A stretch of DNA of 64,000 bases from contig NZ_CP096670.1 in assembly GCF_023238625.1 (NCBI RefSeq), positions 3,793,501 through 3,857,500 on the forward strand, read 5' to 3'. The notes beneath the pieces were generated by a model. The model did no database searches, had not been told where the DNA came from, and saw only the letters and a list, made by a program, of their open reading frames with translations. Positions within the stretch are counted from its first letter, which is position 1; every line of letters begins with the position of its first letter. Of the stretch, positions 1 to 11,568 are shown in pieces. The translations under genes and the position numbers were made by a program. The DNA is from Agarivorans sp. TSD2052. GTDB lineage: Bacteria > Pseudomonadota > Gammaproteobacteria > Enterobacterales > Celerinatantimonadaceae.

Positions 1-778
1 ACATCACCCAACAGAAGAAGAATAAGAAGCCAACAATTGCCGCCAAATCTTTAACAGTGAAGTAAGGGTGGAATGGAATACCATCTTTCGGCCAACCATT
101 CTCATCTTTGTTTGCTTTAATCTCGATACCGTCAGGGTTGTTAGAGCCCACTTCGTGTAAGGCCACGATATGCAAGAATACCAACATCACCAACACTAAT
201 GGTAAAGCGATGACGTGCAAAGCAAAGAAGCGATTAAGTGTTGCCCCAGAGATAACGTAGTCACCACGGATCCACAGGGTTAAATCGTCACCGATTACCG
301 GTATCGCACCAAACAGCGAAATAATCACCTGTGCGCCCCAGTAAGACATTTGCCCCCAAGGGAGTAGATATCCCATGAAAGCTTCGGCCATCAATACCAA
401 GAAAATCAACATTCCGAACAGCCACAGCAGTTCGCGAGGTTTCTGATAAGAGCCGTAAATTAGGCCTCGGTACATGTGCAAATACACCACCACAAAGAAG
501 GCTGACGCCCCAGTGGAATGCATGTAACGCAACAGCCAGCCATATTCCACATCACGCATGATGTATTCAACAGAGGCAAATGCACCATCACCTGAAGGGT
601 TGTAATTCATGGTTAGCCAAATACCCGTTAGTATTTGGTTAACTAAAACAACCATGGCGATGAAGCCAAAAATATACCAAAAGTTAAAATTCTTTGGTGT
701 TGGGTACTGACCAACATGTTTATTGTAGGTCTTAGTTAAGGGGATCCGTTCATCGATCCAACCGATAAGTGCTTTCAT
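1..778 (-). CDS. petB: Cytochrome b subunit of the cytochrome bc1 complex (3' part off the window)
   Basis: Membrane subunit of ubiquinol:cytochrome c oxidoreductase, carrying both b hemes and the quinol sites. About 259 N-terminal residues are visible, beginning MKALIGWIDERIPL at the ATG complementary to 776-778; the rest lies beyond position 1. Two histidine pairs spaced 14 residues apart in hydrophobic helices (HSTGASAFFVVVYLH and a second pair beginning HVIALPL) are the expected heme ligands. The gene follows petA with a 1-base gap, so the two are co-transcribed; a cytochrome c1 gene is expected next, outside the window. Identification is from family knowledge and is firm. Confidence 0.95.
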   Translation of the reverse strand, partial: MKALIGWIDERIPLTKTYNKHVGQYPTPKNFNFWYIFGFIAMVVLVNQILTGIWLTMNYNPSGDGAFASVEYIMRDVEYGWLLRYMHSTGASAFFVVVYLHMYRGLIYGSYQKPRELLWLFGMLIFLVLMAEAFMGYLLPWGQMSYWGAQVIISLFGAIPVIGDDLTLWIRGDYVISGATLNRFFALHVIALPLVLVMLVFLHIVALHEVGSNNPDGIEIKANKDENGWPKDGIPFHPYFTVKDLAAIVGFLFFFCWVM

Positions 779-779
779 C

Positions 780-1370
780 TTAAGCCTCTCCCTTATCCAT
801 GCCAACCAAAATGGTGGTTTCATCAACATAGTGATGCGGAGGAACAACCAAATTTAGAGGCGCAGGTACGCTTTGGAATACTCGACCAGCCATATCAAAT
901 TTTGAACCATGACAAGGACAGAAGAATCCATATTCAACGCCTTGCACTTGTTCACCAAAACTACCTGGTAAATAAGTCGGCGAACACCCTAAGTGAGTAC
1001 ACAAACCAACACCGATAAATAGCTCAGGTTTAATCGAGCGATGTTCGTTGGTGGTGTATTCCGGTTGTTGAGGCTCCTCAGAGTTAGGATCTCGTAACTG
1101 GTCACCAATAGTGCCTAAGTTATCGAGAACCGCTTGAGGACGGTTTACCACCCAAACAGGTTTTCCGCGCCATTCAACACGAAGTAATTGTCCAGGTTCT
1201 ATTTTGCTAATATCCACTTCTACTGGTGCTCCGGCAGCTTTTGCTTTGGCACTAGGGTTCCATGAACTGATAAAAGGTACTGCGGCAAACGTTGCTCCTA
1301 CACCACCGACAACAGCTGTTGTCCAGGTAAGGAAGCGACGGCGGCCAGCATCGACAGGAGCGTTGCTCAT
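780..1370 (-). CDS. petA: Ubiquinol-cytochrome c reductase Rieske iron-sulfur subunit
   Basis: Rieske 2Fe-2S protein of the bc1 complex, which passes electrons from quinol to cytochrome c1. The 196-residue product has a twin-arginine type N-terminus (RRRFLTWTTAVVGG, about residues 10-23) that serves as Tat signal and anchor. Both cluster-binding boxes are intact: CTHLGC (C124, H126, C129) and CPCHG (C151, C153, H154). I chose the ATG at 1370 because it follows a GGAGAG ribosome-binding site and gives the family's MSN start; an upstream in-frame start would add ten unrelated residues. First gene of petAB(C), read from the promoter at 1501-1529. Confidence 0.95.
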   Translation of the reverse strand: MSNAPVDAGRRRFLTWTTAVVGGVGATFAAVPFISSWNPSAKAKAAGAPVEVDISKIEPGQLLRVEWRGKPVWVVNRPQAVLDNLGTIGDQLRDPNSEEPQQPEYTTNEHRSIKPELFIGVGLCTHLGCSPTYLPGSFGEQVQGVEYGFFCPCHGSKFDMAGRVFQSVPAPLNLVVPPHHYVDETTILVGMDKGEA

Positions 1371-1500
1371 CCAATGTCTCTCCGGTAAGGATCCGCGCAA
1401 TTATTGTAATTTTCCTTGCGGCATGCTGCACAAGGTAGCGTTTTTCTGCTACAGGTTGCGTTTACTTGCTACTACATAATTGCAGATAAATGCGAACAAA

Positions 1501-1529
1501 ATAGTAATAAAAAACACACAAATTGACAA
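1501..1529 (-). promoter_or_regulatory. Putative sigma-70 promoter of petABC
   Basis: On the minus strand TTGTCA (1524-1529) is followed after exactly 17 bases by TACTAT (1501-1506), a good match to sigma-70 -35 and -10 boxes. It would give a leader of roughly 120 bases before petA. Seen in sequence only; no clear FNR palindrome accompanies it. Confidence 0.5.
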
Positions 1530-1563
1530 GGGAAATCAAGGATTTTAACCTTTCAGAATGAAG

Positions 1564-1589
1564 AAAAGCCCGGCATAGCCGAGCTTTTT
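1564..1589 (-). terminator. Rho-independent terminator of rplM-rpsI
   Basis: Read on the minus strand, the stem AAAGCTCGGC / GCCGGGCTTT (one mismatch or G-U pair) closes a TAT loop and sits about 25 bases after the rpsI stop. It ends in a short T-rich stretch. Confidence 0.8.
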
Positions 1590-1613
1590 GGTAACACGTA
1601 AGTGTATTTGCAA

Positions 1614-2006
1614 TTAACGTTTCGAGAATTGCGGCTTACGACGTGCTTTACGTAGACCAACTTTCTTACGTTCAACTTTACGAGCATCACGTGTAACAAA
1701 GCCAGCTTTACGAAGTTCAGGACGTAGACTTTCGTCATATTCCATCAACGCACGAGTGATACCATGACGGATAGCACCAGCTTGACCAGTTGTACCACCA
1801 CCTTTAACGGTAACTAGCAAGTCAACTTTACCTAACAATTCTGTTAGTTCAAGTGGTTGACGAACTACCATACGAGCAGTTTCACGGCCAAAGTAAACTT
1901 CCAAAGTGCGGTTGTTTACAGTGATGTTACCACTACCTGCTTTCATGAATACGCGAGCAGTAGAGCTTTTGCGACGGCCAGTGCCGTAGTATTGATTCTC
2001 AGCCAT
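1614..2006 (-). CDS. rpsI: 30S ribosomal protein S9
   Basis: Small-subunit protein S9, whose C-terminal tail reaches the P-site tRNA. The length of 130 residues is typical of gammaproteobacteria. It starts [20 protein letters not shown] and ends in the basic tail with terminal SKR that contacts tRNA. It lies 17 bases downstream of rplM in the conserved L13-S9 operon and is followed by a terminator. Confidence 0.98.
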   Translation of the reverse strand: MAENQYYGTGRRKSSTARVFMKAGSGNITVNNRTLEVYFGRETARMVVRQPLELTELLGKVDLLVTVKGGGTTGQAGAIRHGITRALMEYDESLRPELRKAGFVTRDARKVERKKVGLRKARRKPQFSKR

Positions 2007-2023
2007 TATTAAAATTCCGTAAC

Positions 2024-2452
2024 TTAAATGTCTAATACTTGTGGTTGCTGAGCCGCATGAGTGTGCTCAGGTCCAGCGAATACTTTCAGTTTACGGAACA
2101 TTGCACGGCCTAGAGGACCTTTTGGCAACATACCTTTCACTGCAGACTGGATAACACGCTCAGGTGCTTTCTCGAGTAACTTTTCAAAGCTAATCGATTT
2201 CAAACCACCAGGGTAACCAGTGTGCGAGTGGTAAATTTTACCTTTCGCTTTGTTGCCTGTTACGGCTACTTTCTCAGCGTTGATCACGACGATGTAATCG
2301 CCAGTATCTACGTGAGGAGTATATTCAGCTTTATGCTTACCGCGTAGGCGAGAAGCGATTTCAGTTGCGATACGACCCAGAGTTTTACCATCTGCATCAA
2401 CAACATACCAGTCGCGTTTTACGCTGTCTGGCTTGGCTACAAAAGTTTTCAT
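2024..2452 (-). CDS. rplM: 50S ribosomal protein L13
   Basis: Early-assembling large-subunit protein L13, 142 residues. The start is the ATG at 2452, giving [20 protein letters not shown], which matches family N-termini exactly; a longer in-frame reading adds 24 residues that fit no L13. The C-terminus [11 protein letters not shown] is canonical. Upstream lies a leader of about 140 bases with two hairpins. In E. coli L13 represses its own operon through the rplM leader, so autoregulation here is a reasonable inference. Confidence 0.98.
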   Translation of the reverse strand: MKTFVAKPDSVKRDWYVVDADGKTLGRIATEIASRLRGKHKAEYTPHVDTGDYIVVINAEKVAVTGNKAKGKIYHSHTGYPGGLKSISFEKLLEKAPERVIQSAVKGMLPKGPLGRAMFRKLKVFAGPEHTHAAQQPQVLDI

Positions 2453-2605
2453 TTGTATATATAACCCAAAATAACTGTTACACACGTGTTTGTGAAAATC
2501 ACAAACGTGAAAATAGCCACTCATGGTATCCCTTCGAATACGGAGTAGACTTGATTGTTAGTGCCACCAAATCGGTGACATGTAACGTGGGGTGGCAAGA
2601 TTATA
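2453..2605 (-). promoter_or_regulatory. rplM promoter and structured 5' leader (putative L13 autoregulatory region)
   Basis: A perfect TATAAT -10 box lies at 2600-2605 (minus strand) with only a weak -35. Downstream, TGCCACC at 2591-2597 can pair with GGTGGCA at 2562-2568. Nearer the gene, GTTTGTGA / TCACAAAC (2488-2495 with 2499-2506) forms a perfect 8-bp hairpin with a 3-base loop, about 35 bases before the rplM start. Function is inferred from known L13 autoregulation in E. coli. Confidence 0.5.
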
Positions 2606-2644
2606 GGGGAAGTACAAAAAAAAACCACCTTTTATTGCTTTTAT

Positions 2645-3760
2645 TTAAGGTAAATGCTCTCTTTCAAGGTATTCATGTGATTGCATCTCTTGTAAGCGCG
2701 ATAAACAACGTTCAAATTCAAAGTCTAAGCGCCCACCTTGATACAAGTCTAATAAAGGCACCGCTGCGGCAATAATTAAGGTTACGTTACGCTCGTAGAA
2801 TTCATCGACCAATGCAATAAATCGACGGGCTGCGTCATCATTGGTCGCCCCCATGGCCACTACCCCCGACAGCAACACAGTATGGTAGAGCTTTGCCAGT
2901 TCGATGTAGTCAAGTTGGCTACGCGCGCCCTCGCAGAGCTCGGCAAACTCGAGGTGTAAAACACTATCAGCTTCATTAACAAAACTAATCATTCGTTGAT
3001 TAATTTCGATTTGACCAAGTTGTTGTCTGGGTTCATTAGATAATTGCAAAAAATATTGAGCGAGGTTTTTCTCCGCTTGTTGATCTAAGGGGTAATGATA
3101 AATCTCTGCCTCATTGAGGGTGCGCATCCGATAATCATTACCACCATCAACATTAATAACCTGACAATGCTGTTGAATCAGTTTAATGGTGGGTAGAAAA
3201 CGTTGCCTCTGTAAGCCATTTCGATAAAGATCTTCAGGAGGAATATTTGAAGTGGCGACCAATGTTACTCCTCGCTCAAACAAGGCTTCAAATAACCTAC
3301 CTAATAACATCGCATCGGTGATGTCCGACACAAAGAATTCATCGAAGCAAATAACTTCGGCTTCGGCAAACAAGCGCTCAGCAACGATCAATAAGGGGTC
3401 ACTTTGCCCATCAAGAGTTTTTAACTCTGAATGAACTCGCTGCATAAATCGATGAAAATGCACGCGCATTTTTCGTTCACCAGTTAAACAGCTAAAAAAC
3501 GTATCCATAAGATACGTTTTTCCACGCCCCACTCCGCCCCACATATACAAGCCTTGAACGGACTGAGTTGAAGGTGGCGTTGTTTTGCCAAAACGCTGTT
3601 TTAATGCAGAAAAAAATGACGTTTCAGCTACAGGAGGCAGCGGCTTTTGCGACAGTTGTTCAAACACGACTTGTAGCTGGCTTACAGCGAAAGCTTGGGC
3701 ACTGTCGTGTACAAAATCACTTTTTTGAAGATCTTGCTGATATTGTTGCTGTGGATTCAT
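2645..3760 (-). CDS. zapE: Cell division protein ZapE, AFG1-like ATPase
   Basis: AFG1-family ATPase; in E. coli ZapE joins the Z-ring during constriction and affects its stability. The product has 371 residues (E. coli about 375). Walker A GGVGRGKT is at about residues 75-82 and Walker B VICFDE ends near residue 141. The start chosen is the ATG at 3760 (MNPQQQYQQDL) because the longer reading adds 23 residues unlike the family. It is transcribed away from zapG, another division-linked gene, across a short divergent intergenic region. Confidence 0.92.
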   Translation of the reverse strand: MNPQQQYQQDLQKSDFVHDSAQAFAVSQLQVVFEQLSQKPLPPVAETSFFSALKQRFGKTTPPSTQSVQGLYMWGGVGRGKTYLMDTFFSCLTGERKMRVHFHRFMQRVHSELKTLDGQSDPLLIVAERLFAEAEVICFDEFFVSDITDAMLLGRLFEALFERGVTLVATSNIPPEDLYRNGLQRQRFLPTIKLIQQHCQVINVDGGNDYRMRTLNEAEIYHYPLDQQAEKNLAQYFLQLSNEPRQQLGQIEINQRMISFVNEADSVLHLEFAELCEGARSQLDYIELAKLYHTVLLSGVVAMGATNDDAARRFIALVDEFYERNVTLIIAAAVPLLDLYQGGRLDFEFERCLSRLQEMQSHEYLEREHLP

Positions 3761-3867
3761 CCTTTCCCTATTCCCAAAACCCGCTAAAATAACACCAAAA
3801 TTGATAGTACCATGTGAACGCTTTCTCAAGTATATTGAAAGTTCATCAAGACCAACAAAGGATTAAT

Positions 3868-4272
3868 ATGAGCGCAATTAGCAGTATGATTTTTCTTCTT
3901 ATTGGTGTCGCCATTGGCTTTTTTCTTAGCCGCATGGCATCAAAGCCAGTTGGCAGCGATGCAAATATGAAGCAAGAGTTACAACAAAACAAAGCCGAAT
4001 TAGATAGCTACAAAGAACAAGTTCAAGAGCACTTTGCCACCAGCGCACAATTACTCGAAGATATGGCCAAGCAGTACCAAGGTATTTATGAGCATATGGC
4101 TAGCCAATCGAAATCTCTAATCAGTGATGACACCGCTCAGCCTCAGCTGTTTGCTGACTACCAAGAGAAACTAGAGTTAGACGAAACGGTTGAATCTAAA
4201 GATGCCCAGCCAAAGGACTACTCTAACGAACCTTCTGGTTTATTTACCGAAGCCCAGCGTAAAGCTAGCTAA
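3868..4272 (+). CDS. zapG: ZapG/YhcB, DUF1043 envelope and division protein
   Basis: Small inner-membrane protein linked to coordination of cell division and envelope growth in enterobacteria (formerly YhcB). The 134 residues hold one N-terminal membrane helix (about residues 5-22), then a Gln/Glu/Lys-rich helical, probably coiled-coil region and a polar tail. I chose the ATG at 3868, preceded by AAAGGA, rather than an upstream start that adds 18 residues before the membrane helix. A terminator at 4293-4320 separates it from degQ. Confidence 0.88.
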   Translation: MSAISSMIFLLIGVAIGFFLSRMASKPVGSDANMKQELQQNKAELDSYKEQVQEHFATSAQLLEDMAKQYQGIYEHMASQSKSLISDDTAQPQLFADYQEKLELDETVESKDAQPKDYSNEPSGLFTEAQRKAS

Positions 4273-4292
4273 ATCATTGAACTATTTTACCT

Positions 4293-4320
4293 AAACAGGG
4301 TCTTTAAGATCCTGTTTTTA
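4293..4320 (+). terminator. Terminator after zapG
   Basis: AAACAGGGTCTT pairs with AAGATCCTGTTT with one mismatch and a very small loop, followed by TTTTTA. It lies about 20 bases after the zapG stop and before degQ. Confidence 0.75.
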
Positions 4321-4350
4321 TATTGATATTTGTTTATTGAGGGTATCTAA

Positions 4351-5718
4351 ATGAGCATTTCTGCTAACAAATTTGTTATTTTGTTGTTTTCATTTTTCCT
4401 TGGCATTAACACCTTTCAGGCCCATGCCGCACTACCAATGTCTGTCGCTGGCGAAGATTTGCCTACATTGGCACCAGTACTTGAACGAGCTACTCCTGCG
4501 GTGGTGAATATTTCAGTGGCAGGAACCAAAGTGTCACAACAACAAATACCAGAATTATTTAAGTACTTTTTCGGCCAAGAAGGCGCACCCGATGGCTCCT
4601 CTCAGGAAAGACCTTTCCAAGGTTTAGGTTCTGGGGTGGTAGTTGACGCTAACAAAGGCTACGTCATCACTAACTATCACGTGATTCATGAAGCCGATGA
4701 GATAGTGGTAACTCTAAAAGATGGCCGAACGTTTGAAGCTGAAGTACTAGGAAGTGACCGCCATACCGACATCGCCTTATTACAAATAGAAGCCGAAGAC
4801 TTGGTTGATATCAAACTATCAGACTCAGATAACTTACGTGTAGGCGACTTCGCGATTGCCATTGGTAACCCATTTGGCCTAGGCCAAACAGTGACGTCAG
4901 GCATTGTCAGCGCCTTAGGCCGTAGCGGTTTAAATATCGAGAACTTAGAAAACTTCATTCAAACTGATGCGGCGATTAACAGCGGAAACTCTGGCGGTGC
5001 CTTGATCAATTTGAACGGGGAACTCATCGGCATCAACACCGCTATCATTGCGCCAAATGGCGGTAATATTGGTATTGGTTTTGCGATTCCTAGCAACATG
5101 GTGCGCAACTTAGCCGAGCAAATTATCGAGTTTGGTGAAGTACGCCGCGGCGTATTGGGCGTGACAGGTGGCGAACTAAATAGCGATTTAGCTAAAGCCT
5201 TCGGCACCGACTCACAACACGGCGCGTTTGTTAATCAAGTCATGCAAAAATCGGCAGCCGATCAAGCAGGCATAAAACCAGGGGATATTATTGTCTCGGT
5301 TGATGATAAGCCGGTGAAGAGCTTTGCTGAATTACGCGCCAAAATAGGCACCATGGGGGCAGGTAAAACCATTAAGTTGGGCGCCATTCGAGATGGCAAA
5401 CCAATCAGCTTTAAGGTGACCTTACAGCAAGCAGAAGAGCAAAATATTAATGCCAAGGTAATGCACCCAGCGTTAGAGGGGGCAAGCTTGAGCTCAACAG
5501 CCAAAGGCGCTGAACTAGCTGGCGTAATTGTCAACAAGGTTCAACGAAACTCGAAAGCGGCAAATAATGGTTTCGAAGAGGGTGATATCATTATTGGTAT
5601 CAACAAAGTGAGAATTGCTAGCATCGCCGATTTACGTGAGCTGCTAGAAACCAAACCCCGCGTTTTAGCTGTCAATATTCAACGCGGCGACGAAAACCTC
5701 TACCGCATCATTCAGTAA
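4351..5718 (+). CDS. degQ: Periplasmic serine endoprotease DegQ
   Basis: HtrA-family protease and chaperone that degrades misfolded envelope proteins. The 455 residues equal E. coli DegQ. A signal peptide ends near AQAHA-like residues 22-26. Catalytic triad: H110 (TNYHVI), D140 (RHTDIALL) and S214 (GNSGGAL). The LA-loop region between the mature N-terminus and the protease core is short, as in DegQ rather than DegP. Two PDZ domains fill roughly residues 260-350 and 370-455. It has its own downstream terminator, followed by degS, the usual pairing. Confidence 0.93.
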   Translation: MSISANKFVILLFSFFLGINTFQAHAALPMSVAGEDLPTLAPVLERATPAVVNISVAGTKVSQQQIPELFKYFFGQEGAPDGSSQERPFQGLGSGVVVDANKGYVITNYHVIHEADEIVVTLKDGRTFEAEVLGSDRHTDIALLQIEAEDLVDIKLSDSDNLRVGDFAIAIGNPFGLGQTVTSGIVSALGRSGLNIENLENFIQTDAAINSGNSGGALINLNGELIGINTAIIAPNGGNIGIGFAIPSNMVRNLAEQIIEFGEVRRGVLGVTGGELNSDLAKAFGTDSQHGAFVNQVMQKSAADQAGIKPGDIIVSVDDKPVKSFAELRAKIGTMGAGKTIKLGAIRDGKPISFKVTLQQAEEQNINAKVMHPALEGASLSSTAKGAELAGVIVNKVQRNSKAANNGFEEGDIIIGINKVRIASIADLRELLETKPRVLAVNIQRGDENLYRIIQ

Positions 5719-5734
5719 ACGAGATTTTGAACCA

Positions 5735-5765
5735 CAAAGGCGACTTATATAGTCGCCTTTTCTTT
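5735..5765 (+). terminator. Terminator after degQ
   Basis: The stem AAAGGCGACT / AGTCGCCTTT with loop TATAT is followed by TTCTTTT, starting 17 bases after the degQ stop. It is a textbook intrinsic terminator. Confidence 0.9.
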
Positions 5766-5815
5766 TGTCTCCAGAATGCCCGTGTTATGCTGATAGCCTA
5801 GCTGGAGAAGAATAA

Positions 5816-8425
<2,610 letters not shown>

Positions 8426-8447
8426 GATTACGCTCCGGCAAAGTGCT

Positions 8448-8726
8448 TTATTCTTCAAATGTCAGCAAGGGCTCAAGCTCATAGAGCTTAAACAATTGCT
8501 TGGCTTGATCCGTGCAATGCTTAATCGCTAAAGGATTGCTAGGTTCAGGTTTTAAGGCGGTGATGATAGCGGCTATTCCTGCAGAGTCAATCCGCTTTAA
8601 ATTTACTAGGTCGAGGCAATCGGCTTCACAAGCACTTAACTGCTCCCAATTGGCGGCGACTTGAACCGCCGTCCAATCACCATTGAGTCGTAAAGTTTGC
8701 TGGTCAAATTGAATGGTCTGACTCAT
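8448..8726 (-). CDS. mlaB: MlaB, STAS-domain subunit of the Mla phospholipid transporter
   Basis: Cytoplasmic STAS protein that binds and activates the MlaF ATPase in the MlaFEDB complex. It is 92 residues, a single STAS fold. The segment LVNLKRIDSAGIAAIITAL is the STAS loop and helix, with the expected D-S-A-G. The start codon overlaps the mlaC stop by 4 bases, indicating translational coupling. Sequence in this family is weakly conserved, but context makes the call solid. Confidence 0.88.
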   Translation of the reverse strand: MSQTIQFDQQTLRLNGDWTAVQVAANWEQLSACEADCLDLVNLKRIDSAGIAAIITALKPEPSNPLAIKHCTDQAKQLFKLYELEPLLTFEE

Positions 8727-9364
8727 GAATTGCTCTCGGCAAGGCTAATGTTTTTTTCTTCTAGTAGAGTAATAACCCCATCTATTCCGTTGGCGCGAAT
8801 CAAACTATCGAATTCGGATTGCTTAGTCGATAGCAAACTGACGCCCTCGGCAACGAGATCATAAGCCAGCCAACGGTCTTCATTTTTCAGCTTTCTAAAC
8901 TTAAACTCCAACTTGATGGGCGGACGTTCTCCATCAATAAACTGCGCCTTTACGCCAATTTTCGTTCTGCCTTCAATCGACTTTACAGGCTCTATAGTAA
9001 CTTCTTGCTGTTTGTATTGACTCAAAGCTTGAGTATAAGTGCTTACTAAATACTCTTGAAAAGCATCGACAAATCGTGCGCGTTGTTGTTTATTGGTTTT
9101 TTTGATTTGTTTACCCAGCACAACAAAGGCGGCATAACGATAGTCAATATGTGGCATTAATTGCTGACGAACCACATCTTCAATCTGGCTCGCCGCGTCT
9201 TCAGCGTCTCTGTCTACTTTGGCTAAGCGACTGAATGTTTGCTCAGCAACATAGCTCATTAAGCGATAGGGATTTTGGTTTATCTCAGTAGTTTCGTCGG
9301 CCACGGCTACTGCCACGACAAATAAACCGAGTAAGCCGACCAATACACCACTTATTGCTCGCAT
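8723..9364 (-). CDS. mlaC: MlaC, periplasmic phospholipid-binding shuttle
   Basis: Periplasmic carrier that ferries phospholipids between the outer-membrane MlaA complex and inner-membrane MlaFEDB, maintaining outer-membrane asymmetry. About 213 residues. A signal peptide (RAISGVLVGLLGLFVVAVAVA) precedes DETTEINQNP. The fold-typical YRYAAFVVLGK and AYDLVAEGVSLL segments are present. Three ATGs stand in tandem at the start; I chose the third (9364) because GGAG lies 8 bases upstream, but 9367 and 9370 are possible. It overlaps mlaD. Confidence 0.9.
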   Translation of the reverse strand: MRAISGVLVGLLGLFVVAVAVADETTEINQNPYRLMSYVAEQTFSRLAKVDRDAEDAASQIEDVVRQQLMPHIDYRYAAFVVLGKQIKKTNKQQRARFVDAFQEYLVSTYTQALSQYKQQEVTIEPVKSIEGRTKIGVKAQFIDGERPPIKLEFKFRKLKNEDRWLAYDLVAEGVSLLSTKQSEFDSLIRANGIDGVITLLEEKNISLAESNS

Positions 9365-9366
9365 CA

Positions 9367-9834
9367 TCATTTCTCCGTTACTGAAAATAGAAATTGTCCT
9401 ATCAACTCTTCTAGTACTAACGCAGATTTTGTATCTTCGATCAGGTCACCATCGTTCAAATTTTCAATATCTTCCATGACAAATCCAGGAGTAAGCCCAA
9501 TGTATTGCTCTCCTAATAAGCCAGCAGTAAGAATCGATAATGAACTGGTTTCTGGGTAATACCCGTATTTTCGATTCATGCTTAAAGTCACCTTCGGCAT
9601 GTAATCCTCAACATCAAGGTTAATCGCTTCAACCCTTCCTACAACTACTCCGCCCACTTTGACTGGAGAACGCGCTTTTAAACCGCCGATATTGTCGAAC
9701 TTGGCATACAAGGTATAACTATCAGTATTGTTTCCAAACTGACTATCAGCAATTTTCAACGACAATACCAATAAGGCCGCAATGCCCAACAATACAAACA
9801 GCCCTACCGACAATTCTATTTTATTTACTTTCAT
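9367..9834 (-). CDS. mlaD: MlaD, MCE-domain subunit of the Mla transporter
   Basis: Membrane-anchored MCE protein forming a hexameric lipid channel on MlaE. 155 residues: an N-terminal membrane helix (about residues 8-27, VGLFVLLGIAALLVLSLKIA), then one MCE domain including LKARSPVKVGGVVVGRVEAI, and a C-terminal helix. Length is slightly below that of E. coli (183), as is common outside enterobacteria. It lies between mlaE (14-base gap) and mlaC (short overlap). Confidence 0.92.
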   Translation of the reverse strand: MKVNKIELSVGLFVLLGIAALLVLSLKIADSQFGNNTDSYTLYAKFDNIGGLKARSPVKVGGVVVGRVEAINLDVEDYMPKVTLSMNRKYGYYPETSSLSILTAGLLGEQYIGLTPGFVMEDIENLNDGDLIEDTKSALVLEELIGQFLFSVTEK

Positions 9835-9848
9835 GTTAATCCCTAAAC

Positions 9849-10625
9849 CTAATTGCCGAACATCAATGCGGTTAATATAAAATCTAAAGCCAATACCAAT
9901 AAGGAGGCATGTACTACGCTGCGGGTAGTGGCTTGACTAATGCCTTGTGCGCTAGGTACCGCATCATAGCCATTAAACAAAGCGACCCAGACCACGGTAA
10001 TGGCAAAAACAGCACTCTTAATCATGCCATTGCCGATATCCTGGCCAAATTCAATGGATGCCGCGGTAATCGACCAGAAACTACCGTTATCAACCCCTAG
10101 CCATTCAACCCCAACCAGAAAGCCTCCCCATATCCCCACTAAATTAAACATCAAGGTTAATAGTGGCATAGCGATAAACCCTGCCCATAAGCGAGGAGCA
10201 ATAACCCTTTTAAGAGGGTCAACCGCCATCATTTCCATGCTAGACAGTTGTTCTGTAGTTTTCATCAAGCCAATTTCAGCCGTTAGCGCTGACCCAGCCC
10301 TACCAGCAAATAACAATGCTGTAACTACCGGTCCCAGCTCTCTGAGTAGAGACAAAGCCACCATGGGGCCAAGGCTAGTTTCAGCCCCGAAATCGACCAG
10401 TATATGATAGCCCTGCAGGGCTAAAACCATGCCGATGAATAAACCAGAAACTAAAATTATCGGTAATGATTGAACGCCAACCACATAAGTTTGACGAATC
10501 GTATCTTTCAGCAACTGTTTGCTTGGCCAAGCGACCAAAGCATGCCACAGCATTAAGCTGGCTCGGCCAATTGCCGACAAGCGCAATAGAGTATTTCGGC
10601 CTAACAAAGCAATCTGTTCAATCAT
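9849..10625 (-). CDS. mlaE: MlaE, permease subunit of the Mla transporter
   Basis: Inner-membrane permease of the MlaFEDB ABC complex. 258 residues, about five to six membrane helices. Family signatures include an N-terminal amphipathic segment, the region around [20 protein letters not shown] (the EQ-loop-like coupling motif) and the following [13 protein letters not shown]. The start overlaps the mlaF end by 8 bases. Size and order match the E. coli operon. Confidence 0.94.
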   Translation of the reverse strand: MIEQIALLGRNTLLRLSAIGRASLMLWHALVAWPSKQLLKDTIRQTYVVGVQSLPIILVSGLFIGMVLALQGYHILVDFGAETSLGPMVALSLLRELGPVVTALLFAGRAGSALTAEIGLMKTTEQLSSMEMMAVDPLKRVIAPRLWAGFIAMPLLTLMFNLVGIWGGFLVGVEWLGVDNGSFWSITAASIEFGQDIGNGMIKSAVFAITVVWVALFNGYDAVPSAQGISQATTRSVVHASLLVLALDFILTALMFGN

Positions 10626-11421
10626 TATGATGCCTTAGCGCTTGAGCATAGTCTTCGGCGGGATAGTGAAATGCCACGGGCCCATCCGCTTGTCCCTTTA
10701 AGAATTGAGCTAAACGAGGATTAGGGTTGGCTGCGATTTGCTCTACGCTACCCTCGGCTAGCACACTATGGCCATCTACGATAAACACATAGTCGGCGAT
10801 GCTTAATACTTCGTTAACATCATGAGATACAATTACTGAGGTAAGGTTTAAGCTTTGATTTAGGCCTTTAATTAAGTTGATCAGCACCCCCATCGAAATA
10901 GGGTCTTGGCCAACAAAGGGTTCATCATAGAGAATAATTTCCGGTTCTAAGGCTATCGCCCGAGCCAAAGCAACCCGTCGAGCCATGCCTCCAGATAAGT
11001 CACTAGGCATCAATTGCGCTGTACCACGCAAACCCACGGTTTGCAGCTTCATCAACACCAAATTACGCAATACAGCTTCTGGTAACTGAGTGTGCTCGCG
11101 TAACGGAAAAGCGACATTTTCAAACACCGTCAGATCGCTAAATAACGCGCCACTTTGAAATAGCATGCCGATCCGTTTACGTAGTTTGAACAATCCACTG
11201 CGGTTAAGCTGGTGAACGTTTTGATGGTCTATCAGCACTTCACCTGCACTCGGTTGCAGCTGCCCGCCAATAAGCTTGAGCAGGGTTGTTTTACCTATAC
11301 CACTAGGCCCCATGATGGCGGTGATTTTGCCGGCTTGGATACGCAAGTTTAAGCCATCAAAGATAACTTTGTCGCCGCGCTGAAACGCCAGTTGTTTTAC
11401 TTCAATCAAACTATCCGCCAC
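10618..11421 (-). CDS. mlaF: MlaF, ATPase subunit of the Mla transporter
   Basis: ABC ATPase powering phospholipid trafficking. 267 residues. Walker [10 protein letters not shown], the signature [14 protein letters not shown], Walker [14 protein letters not shown] and the H-loop SHDV are all intact. The C-terminal extension ending [15 protein letters not shown] is the MlaF-specific tail that contacts a neighbouring subunit. The start is uncertain: GTG at 11421 sits right next to GGA, and TTG at 11409 has better spacing from the same GGAG. First gene of mlaFEDCB-ibaG-murA. Confidence 0.93.
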   Translation of the reverse strand: MADSLIEVKQLAFQRGDKVIFDGLNLRIQAGKITAIMGPSGIGKTTLLKLIGGQLQPSAGEVLIDHQNVHQLNRSGLFKLRKRIGMLFQSGALFSDLTVFENVAFPLREHTQLPEAVLRNLVLMKLQTVGLRGTAQLMPSDLSGGMARRVALARAIALEPEIILYDEPFVGQDPISMGVLINLIKGLNQSLNLTSVIVSHDVNEVLSIADYVFIVDGHSVLAEGSVEQIAANPNPRLAQFLKGQADGPVAFHYPAEDYAQALRHHND

Positions 11422-11568
11422 TCCGTGAGCAATCTTGATCGGCTAAGGGGGACATATTATTGAGATAATTGGTGACACTCAAGGTTAAACTCTTCCAATT
11501 TGCTAGGAAAATGCCGACAATGCCACGGTTTTGTCTGTTTCGTCGTAATTATCGCGCAAAGGAAGCAC

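Noticed and set aside
1204..1479. Plus-strand reading frame of 91 codons
   Set aside because: Antisense to petA and its upstream region; no ribosome-binding site, and the composition mirrors the Rieske gene.
2365..2775. Plus-strand reading frame of 136 codons across the rplM leader
   Set aside because: Antisense to rplM, its leader and the zapE end; no recognisable domain.
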